Part shown: positions 56,060 through 64,000 of the stretch, in pieces
How positions within the stretch are numbered: the first letter of the stretch is position 1
Layout of the letters: each line of letters opens with the position of its first letter
Source of the DNA: Gentiana macrophylla
Taxonomy: Eukaryota; Streptophyta; Magnoliopsida; Gentianales; Gentianaceae
Reading direction: 5' to 3'
Assembly: GCA_026214975.1 (NCBI GenBank)
Contig: CM047809.1
Span: 29,485,977 to 29,549,976, forward strand
DNA length: 64,000 nucleotides
Made by a program: the position numbers and the translations under genes
Notes under the pieces: generated by a model
What the model was told of the DNA's origin: nothing
What the model saw: the letters and a program-made list of their open reading frames with translations, nothing else
Database searches by the model: none

Positions 56060-57400
56060 CAATTAATGGCGAAAACAAGCCAAAAACGCAGTCTGATCGG
56101 TGGTTGATTTCCGGAACTTGAACCGTTGAACAGGAATTCCACCGTTCAGATTGAAAATTATGGAGGGACGAACAAACCTTCAAAATTTCATGCCGATCGG
56201 AGTCCGTTTACATGCCCGATCGTCGCCGGAAAGATGCTGTTGTATCACCAAAAACGGAGCACCCCCAAAAACGCAGTTAGATCGACGGATTATTGCCGGA
56301 GTTTCAATTGGTGAAACAATATTTCCACCGTTCAGATTCAAGGAGAAGGAGGTACGAACAATCCCACCAAATTTCATGCCGATCGGAGTTATTTTTAGTG
56401 CCCGGTCGTCACCAAGAAGTTGCTGTTGTATCAAAAACGCAGCAGAACCCTAATTGGGAGCAGACAGGTCGGCAGCCTATTTCCGCCAATTGAACCGTTG
56501 GATAAACAATTCCACCGGTCATAATCAAGGATTATCAGGAACGAACAAGACCTAAAAGTTTCATCCCAATCAGAGTTCGTGTAATTGTCCGATCGTCGCA
56601 ATGAAGTTGCAGTTGTATTATAGAAACGCAGCAGAACCTAATCAGCAGTTTCAGGTCGGCGGCCTGTTACCAGCAATTCAACCATTGAATGAAAATTCCA
56701 ACAGTCATATTAAATAATACATAGAGAAGAATGATCTCTAAAAATTTCATGCCGATCAGTGTCCGTCTGGAAGCCCGATCGTCGCCAAGGAGCTGCTACT
56801 ATATCAAAAGACGCAGCAGAACCCTAATTGGGAGTACACAGATCGGCAGCCTTTTTCTGCCGATTTAACCGTTGGAACAACAATCCCACCGGTCAGAATC
56901 AATTATTAGGTGTTACGAACAATCCCTCAAAACTATAGGTCAATCAGAGTTCGTTTGGTTGCCCGATTGTCGCCAAGAAAGTGACGGCCAGCCCCGAAAA
57001 CGCAGCAGAACCCTAATTGTCAACAGATAAATAGAAAGAATTTTTCCGCCAATGGAACCGTTGGAACAACAAATCCACCGGTCAGATTCAAGAGTTATGA
57101 GGACCGAACGGTCCTCAAAATTTCAGACCGATCGAAGTTCTTTTGATTACCTGATCGTGACAAGGAAGTTTTTGCAAGGCACCAAAAAAACTGCAGGATT
57201 CTGGACAGCAGCTGCCAGATCGGCGGCTTATTCCCGGATATTGAGCCGTCGAAAGAACAATTCCACCGGTCACATCGAAGAAAAGTGAGGTAAGAACGCT
57301 CCCTCCAAATTTCGTGCCGATCGGAGTCCGTTTCGAGGTCTGATTTCCACCGGAAAGACACTGTTGTGGCGCCTGAGAAAACTGCAAATTATCTACCGTA
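56060..57400 (+). repeat. seven degenerate monomers, ~187 bp period
   Basis: The CCACCGKTCA landmark recurs near 56139, 56326, 56513, 56697, 56888, 57073 and 57264. The same monomer family as 22440-23390, with two more units. Confidence 0.9.
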
Positions 57401-58698
57401 TCTAGCTATCCACGAAGCAAGTTCTCGAGCTCCAAGGATCGAGCCGAGCTCTTTAGCTCTCCAGGTTCTTACAATTGTTATTTTAAATTCTTATATACTT
57501 TGTAAGTCTTTATTATATGTGTAATGTTTTTTATCACAATCACATTGCCCCACAAAGACTTGAGATATCGAGCACCGGCATTCGAGCTCTACGGACTCGT
57601 CTTGCCCTAAATCCGAGCTCGACTCGGCATCATATTTGGGAACTCTCCTAGCCGAGCGTGGCGGGACGAGCCTTCTTATCCAGGAGGGAAAATCCGCAAG
57701 TCGGACCCCTCAATCTAGCCAAAAACAAAACAAGCCTACAAGGCAAAAAATGCTAAGGCAAACAATTCGACTAGCCAAAAGCAAAACAAGCCAACAAGGC
57801 AAAAAATTCGACCAGCCGAAAAGAAAAACGAGCCCAACGGGCAAAAAATTCTAAGGCAGAGGGACGGTTCGCAAAGTCAGACCACACGCCCAGAAAACGA
57901 TACATCTATTGCAGAACTAGTCCGTGTGACAAAAAATGCTAAGGTGATCAAGTCGATCTCAAACAAACTAGACTCGCAAGTGCAATAAGAACCAAAGGTT
58001 CATAATACACTTGGGGGGCAACACGAAATAGATAAAGAAACTAGCAAACAGAGCCAAAGGCTCGACAAGTGAAGAGCTAAAAGACATCGAATCGTGAAAG
58101 ACAGACAACAAAAAGCGATAAGCAACATACTGCAAAAATTGAATTAAAATAAAACTAGGCATCATATTTGGAGCTCACCAATGAGCGAATCTTTAATAAG
58201 TCCGAGTTTGAATCAGCATCTTATCTTCGAGCTATACTATTTTGGAACTCACCCTACCGAACTGGCGGGTCGAGCTATCTTATTTTGGAACTCTCCTAGC
58301 CGAGCATGGCGGGACGAGCCTTCTTATTTCGGGAACTATCCCCATGGTTATTGCGACTTTTTGACTAGTGTCTTGCGTATCTCGAGGATCCACTCCGCAA
58401 AGGATCTACTCAACGGTCTACAAGGATCCGCAAGTTGGACGCCTTCAGTGTCGACAGTCAGCGTTTATAAGTCCTAATGGGTCGAAAATGCAATGGCATC
58501 GAAGTCCGAGTCGACAGCGACGTAATCTGACTCCTAAGGGAGAGAATTTACTAGGGCATCGAGGTTAGGCAACATGATCATTTCGATTGACAGCCAGTGA
58601 AGCTAAAAGTTCCATGGAACCAAAAGGCTAAGGCATCGAGTTCGGACCATGTCCAAAACTCTCGGCAGTCATGTGTCATGAGTCATGAACGACAAAGA
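57401..58698 (+). other. non-coding interior of the second LARD-like element
   Basis: 57401-57610 matches 23395-23605 (shared CCAGGTTCTTACAATTG). The minisatellite is represented by a single unit near 57614-57640, then 57700-58100 is element-specific. 58165-58695 matches 26310-26890. No gene. Confidence 0.75.
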
Positions 58699-60508
58699 TG
58701 TTAGATGTAATATTGTCGGATGGATCAAGATCCATCCGATTACGCAGTGGAATAGTACAGATCTAGATCTATTCAACCAAAATACATAAAATAAATAGAT
58801 CTAAACCTACAAGGGGGTTTAGATTGCTTACCGGTTTATTGTTAATAAACACCAAGAACAATCTTCAATCCGAGCTATATGAGAGCCTAGTTGAGAAGCC
58901 AAAGTCTTCCAACGTGTATCTCCAAGCACCACCAGGTGGATGGTGTTTCAAGCCGCCGGACCTCCTCGATACGCTACCTTAGAAAAACCCGATGTTTTTC
59001 TAAAACTCGAACCCAAGTATTATAGCCGAAAATTCCAAGCTACAATACTTCACAAAATGGCTTGTTTTCAATGTGTCAAAAGGCTTGGAAGAACTCTCTT
59101 TATATAGGAGAGTAATCCTTGTCCTCCAATGATTTAATAATTAAGAGATAATTATTAGATTAATCCTTATTCCAAATAAAAGATAAATAAAACAATTATC
59201 CCAAACAAATTAGGATAAATCATATTATTATCTAATATTCCATGAATTATCATTTAACAAATAAAAGATAAATCACACATTAAATAATTATCCAAGAAAA
59301 CTAATTCCTTAATAATCATTAACATCAAATTTGTGCCACCTTAATTAAATAAAAGGTCCACACGCAATTTTTGACACATTGGGCCGAGTCCACGAAAAAT
59401 TTCTTTTCCATGTATTTAATTATCTAGTCCAACTAAACAATTAATCCACATATCAATTAAATAGTCCAATCCAACTATTTAATTACAATTGAGGTGAAAC
59501 GATGAGAAATCGTATATGCTATATTAGGAGCCACGTCGGGGACCATGGACCCATATTCAGTAGCTACAATAAATTAAATAAAATTATTCGTCAGACCGAA
59601 CAATAATATTCAATCTATTAATTCCGGGATTACACCACCATAAACCCGAAACTGAACTCTGCCGAATATAGATAACTTATACTCAACTATGAGTCATAAG
59701 GTGTCCACTGATATAATCATTACATACGGATAAATCCTCCATAGATCGCTTCACTTCGATTCGGATATCTCCATAAACCCTTCTCGAACACATATTATCC
59801 TTATTTACCATTAACCTCTAGTGATCAATTAGTTCATAACTAATATAGTATAAACTGGGCCCATCGATCAGTTTCTAGGGTTAACAAATAAGGGAACTGT
59901 CTGTCTACTTCCTGAAGGAAGGAATGGATTTCATATCTGTGATAGCACAGACTACTCACTCATCCCAGAATAGAGCCAACGAGAAGTGTTGGACCACATA
60001 CTGCGAAGTGATCCTTACTAGCACATCAAACCCTACCCTAGTCTAAGCAGTTATCTATGATCACCTCAGGATTGAGATCAATCCATATATGATCATCTTG
60101 TAATTCGATAAGACTTCTCGATTACGGAATTATATCGAGAACTCAAATCAAATCGGTCCAAATTTCTATATGATCATCATCATATATAAATGCCCCACTA
60201 GTACTTCCTATTACCGATAAACCGGATAAGATCACACACCTAAAGTGTTCTGTGCGTATTATTAGCATATTAATCATGAGACCCGTACTCAGATTAATCA
60301 ACGCTACGGACTAAGTTAATTTTAAGTACATATCACTAACTCAATCCTCTTGTGTATAGCCATACACTAAGTTATGTGATTACATAAACGAGGTACTTAG
60401 GGTTTTCAGTAGTGTCTTAATTATAAGCATACATGCATATAATAAGATGAATTATTAATTCTGTCCTAAAACAATTAGATAATTGTCTTTCGGGTACTAC
60501 ACCTAACA
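58699..60508 (-). repeat. 3' LTR (1.8 kb) of a copia-type element extending off the window
   Basis: On the minus strand it begins TGTTAGGTGTAGTACCCG (60508) and ends ACATCTAACA (58699), with TGTTAG/CTAACA inverted tips. GCAAGAGGGAGAT precedes it (60509-60522), a typical copia polypurine tract. It interrupts the LARD-like element, so it is younger. Its duplication cannot be checked. Confidence 0.8.
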
Positions 60509-63500
60509 ATCTCCCTCTTGCACGGAAGGCAAGTGGATTAATTGTTTTAGAGCACACCCTTTATATCTATATCTACAACATTCTCCCACTTGCTCAAAAC
60601 AAGTGAGACGTATCCCTCAAATCTGTACCCTCCAAGCGCATCTTAGTAATTCATCCTTCCAAGCACGACCGGAGTGTGCCGCCGCAGGGTAGGTCAGTGA
60701 CCCGGCGAATACTTAGAATCCGAATACCATGTGACTCGGTACACTGATCAGGTAGGTTGTCGGCTTGAGTCAATCTTTGGGATCGAAACGTCGCTTTTCC
60801 ATCTAATCCGGTGGTACACGTTCAATATGCCTTTGAGTCAACACTGAGGACAAAATCGGCTTAACGATCATCCTTAATCCGACCTAATGCCAAAATCAGT
60901 GTTATCACTTATATTCTAGAATATACACATCCCATTTAGTATTCATCTGCAGGTTTAGATAATCATTCCTGAGAGGCAGGGTAGACTACATCGTTGAATG
61001 TTGTATAAATGCAATAATATCTTAAACATGTGAATGGATGGGATTGCCAATGATCGATTCTCACGAATTTGAGCAAATAAAATCCTTTAGAATGAATCCC
61101 GATGGCATGTCAGACTCTGACTTCAGATAACACACCCATGTTGTTTCCAACTGTTTCAGTGTTACCATTCACAAACACTAATCTACATACTACTTTACTA
61201 ATATTGATGCCCAGTCTACGAAAGACTTATCAACATTCTGGTCAAGTCCACATATTAAAATATATGACTTTGAAATGACCAAGAGGTTTGCTTTAATCCC
61301 CAAAGGATATAAGCTATGGCAGGCATCTGCCAAAGGTTCTTTCCGAATAAATTAAGATACCGTTAGTCTCGGAAAAAGGTCTTAGGGAATCACCCCTATT
61401 TTCTGCTTTGTAACGAATCCGTCATTTGTTCTTAGCTAAAACCCTTATGTTCTGAATGAATTCAGATTCCGTTGTTTGGCAAGGAAGTCTTAGGGAATCA
61501 CCCCTATTTCCCGCTTTCTGACGAAATCAAGCAAGACTGAGTGGTAAGAGAGATCACGGTCTGGTTAACTCTCTACTGTTTAGGGAATCACCCCTAAATT
61601 TTTCTCAGCTTTGCGTTGAAAGTTAAACTTTCCTATTCATTCGACTCTTCTCCGTGTAGTTCCAATTACTCCCACTAGGCCTGAGATACTCAGGTTGTTC
61701 TTCAAGAGTTTCAACAGAATTGGAGTATCAAACTCCATTCATAGGGTTATCGCTTTTAAACCAACCTCTATGATCAGGATCCTACACAGCCCACAAAGGA
61801 CTATAGGTCATCAATCTACCCTATAGACCATAAGGTCCTGCAATGGGTAATGGACAAACCATACTCCCACTGCGTTCGGGATGGATTGATATACTGATCT
61901 AGTTTAGTAGTTTTTATTAGTGTTATCACCAATTGCCGGTGTTGGATGTGGACTGAACAAATCAGTTAGTAACATCTTTAGTATAAATACTTCAAGATCC
62001 AAGGTTATTATTTATAGACTCTATCAGACCGAGTTTGACAGTATAACCGTCATTATCTGATTTTACGAGTTTTATAACCAACCTTTACTCAATGCATTAA
62101 GATATTTCACGACATGAATGTGTACGCAAAATTTCCAGTCCTACCTTCAAGCATTAAATGCTAAATGTCTATATTCACGGAAGTGGGGTGAACCGAATTC
62201 ACTCCTTATCCACAAATGCGTAGGCATCTATTAGGTAGACTTCTCGATTTTTCATTACAACCGTTATTTTGCAACAAATATCTTAAATGAGTTCAGCAGC
62301 ATATCGTAGCACATCAATAACTATATAAGGCAAATTTATGGTGTATCCCTTAGTGAAAACATTTCACTGGGAGGCAGGCCGAGCATCAGTCCCGAAGACT
62401 ACGCAATAGCCTATTTCTGAGTATGGAATACTCTATCTCTGGTGAAATCAGAGATTTCCTCCAAATATTTTGGATAAAGTTATTGGAGTTTCGAGTAGTT
62501 GTCAGACGAGATGTCACTACTTGAAAAAACTACCACTAGCTTGTACCTTTCATATGACCCCGAAGGTCAATATGAACAAGCTATGTAACTTCTTTGAATC
62601 TATTACCCTTTCCCGATTGAATGGAAGCTTAGTCATGGTTCCTTTGAGACAGTGTTCCTTTGACTGGGAGATAGGAATCACCCTAAGCCAGTCTTCAGAT
62701 CTTGTCTTTATGGAACATACACTAATTAATAGAATAGAAAGAAGCGTTTATCTAAATACGGAAACCATTTGCGTTTATATTGTTTGAGATGTGTTACATA
62801 TTCCTATTCAGCATTTCTTAATGGTTCTGACTTTATCAAACAAAAATCCGAGTCATGGGTTCGTGCTACGAATGTTATATTCATCGTCAATAAGACAAAC
62901 AAATTATCCTGTTGAAAATGAATACGTTCGTTCCAACGAATCCGAAAACAGAAAATGAATTTTCTGTGATACTCAAGAATGGAATCCGAGATTCATTTCC
63001 TTATATCACTCCCAGTAGTCTATCTGAAATAACTGCCCGTTGTCTATTTTTATTTATCGTTTAATGCAAAGCTACCTAGTTCTTCCAAAGAACTTTAGCT
63101 TTTTGAGAAAATTGCTAAGGATGCATTGGTCAGTGATCCGAAATCACTTTCCTTATCCTCTAATTTCCAATTTATTAATTTTCCGGTTTAGCCTTAAAAC
63201 TACTTAGTTTAGATGACTAACACGTATAAACATTCTTTCCCATTCTCGACTTTCCTTAAATGGAAACAGTCTTGAACTAGCAGTTCGTTTGAGTAGACAC
63301 TACTCTTGAACTGTGGGATGCCTAATGATAGTGTTACTAGCTTGGACTATTCGATTTTTCTAATCGACAAATCATAAGAGCAAAGCTCCCACTAGTTTAT
63401 CGGTTCCAAATACCGTCTAACTAGCAACACTTTGTATTTATGATTTTTCAAAGATTAGAACATCACCTAGAACTAAGCTCCCACTAGTTTATCAGTTCGA

Positions 63501-64000
63501 AATATTGTCTAACTAGCAATGTTGTGTTCATGATGTTTCAAAGATTATAAAATCTCCAGAACTAAGCTCCCACTAGTTTATCAGTTCCAAATACTGTCTA
63601 ACTAGTAACGCTTTATTCTTGTTTTTCCAATGAATGGAAAAACTCTTGTGCAGTCCATTACACATTCTAATGATTCAGAAAAACAATAAATCATAAGGCT
63701 AAGGCTCCCAATAGTTTATCGGTTCCAAATACCGTCTAACTAGCAACGCCTTATGTACATGATTTTTCCAATTTTTCAATTTAGAAATTTGTTGTGTAAT
63801 TACACTTTTAAAATTCACTAAATGAATTTGTCTGATAGTCCTATATCATCTTTTGTAAACTAAGTATGGTCGTCTCTCGTTCAATACGAGTGACACCCGT
63901 GACATACCTATACTATGTCACTTAAGTTTTTAAAGGCTCAAGAGAAATCTTTTCCTAAAAATTAATTGCATTTATTGATAATTCACAACGTACCTCTTAC
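60509..64000 (-). mobile_element. internal region of the copia-type element, no coding frame
   Basis: 3.5 kb without a convincing gag or pol frame on either strand. It contains TTAGGGAATCACCCCTA three times (near 61382, 61490 and 61579) and four units starting GCTCCCA[C/A]TAGTTTATC (63385, 63478, 63567, 63707) with TCTAACTAGCAAC. Either a long 3' non-coding region lies between pol and the LTR, or the element is non-autonomous; pol may lie to the right of the window. Confidence 0.6.
63385..63760 (-). repeat. four-unit tandem repeat (~90-140 bp spacing)
   Basis: Each unit holds GCTCCCACTAGTTTATCGGT (or close), TTCCAAATACCGTCTAACTAG and a variable AT-rich spacer. Spacings are 93, 89 and about 140 bases. 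Confidence 0.8.

Larger units (their letters stand above)
55518..58698 (+). mobile_element. second copy of the LARD-like element, 3' truncated by insertion
   Basis: A 5' LTR (55518-56006; TGACGATAC...ATCATCA), then TTGGAGCTAGAAGGAGGGCC and an interior colinear with 22392-26890. It ends mid-element at GACGACAAAG-like sequence (58698), where a copia-type LTR begins. Whether the rest continues beyond the window cannot be seen. It has no coding capacity. Confidence 0.85.

Noticed and set aside
62470..62787. 105-residue frame
   Set aside because: No motif, no codon or homology support, and it lies in non-coding retroelement sequence on the opposite strand.
1..64000. tRNA, rRNA or snRNA genes
   Set aside because: I saw no cloverleaf box A/box B combinations or rRNA motifs; only primer sites complementary to tRNA ends. 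A dedicated scan was not possible.

Overview
The window reads as nuclear DNA from a flowering plant, probably a eudicot. It is almost entirely transposable elements. There is no bacterial gene structure and I find no intact host gene. The evidence is plant Ty1/copia and Ty3/gypsy (Tat-type) retrotransposons with tRNA-type primer sites, Stowaway, hAT and Mutator-type DNA elements with matching target-site duplications (TSDs), spliceosomal introns and plant TATA boxes. I cannot name the species.

Layout. 1-5930 is a scrambled mosaic of Tat-element pieces: an antisense-gene fragment, an integrase tail and two inverted antisense genes. It is framed by a near-identical ~420 bp inverted repeat. 5932-8466 is the 3' half of a copia element (+). 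8615-15336 is a related copia element on the minus strand, interrupted by a 1.64 kb solo LTR (9991-11628; TSD CAAAC). 15633-16239 is an LTR relict. 16590-17790 is an RNase H-like pseudogene split by an 824 bp hAT-type element. 18845-19119 is most of a Stowaway MITE whose last bases lie at 39110-39112. Between them sits a complete minus-strand Tat/Ogre-like gypsy element (19120-39104; TSD TGAGG). That element holds gag-protease-RT-RNase H-second RNase H-integrase on the minus strand and two antisense genes on the plus strand, one of which is split by a 6.55 kb non-coding LTR element (21884-28436; TSD GCGAG). 41344-41967 is another LTR relict. 43644-50245 is a near-intact copia element (TSD GTAAA) with a solo LTR inside pol. 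50521-51980 is a hAT-type element carrying a second solo LTR. 52419-55249 is a Mutator-like element with ~95 bp inverted ends. 55518-58698 is a second copy of the non-coding LTR element, cut by a third copia-type element whose 1.8 kb LTR and internal region run off the right edge.

The points most worth following are these. The Tat element carries two antisense genes, each with its own TATA box, and the larger keeps introns that splice in frame. One LTR family, present about seven times, has a 5' leader hairpin whose stem varies in sequence but keeps pairing. The non-coding LTR elements contain tandem arrays with a 187 bp period and an expanded ~55 bp minisatellite of about 34 units. All coding regions seen here are damaged, so the window is a fossil record of nested insertions rather than an active system.
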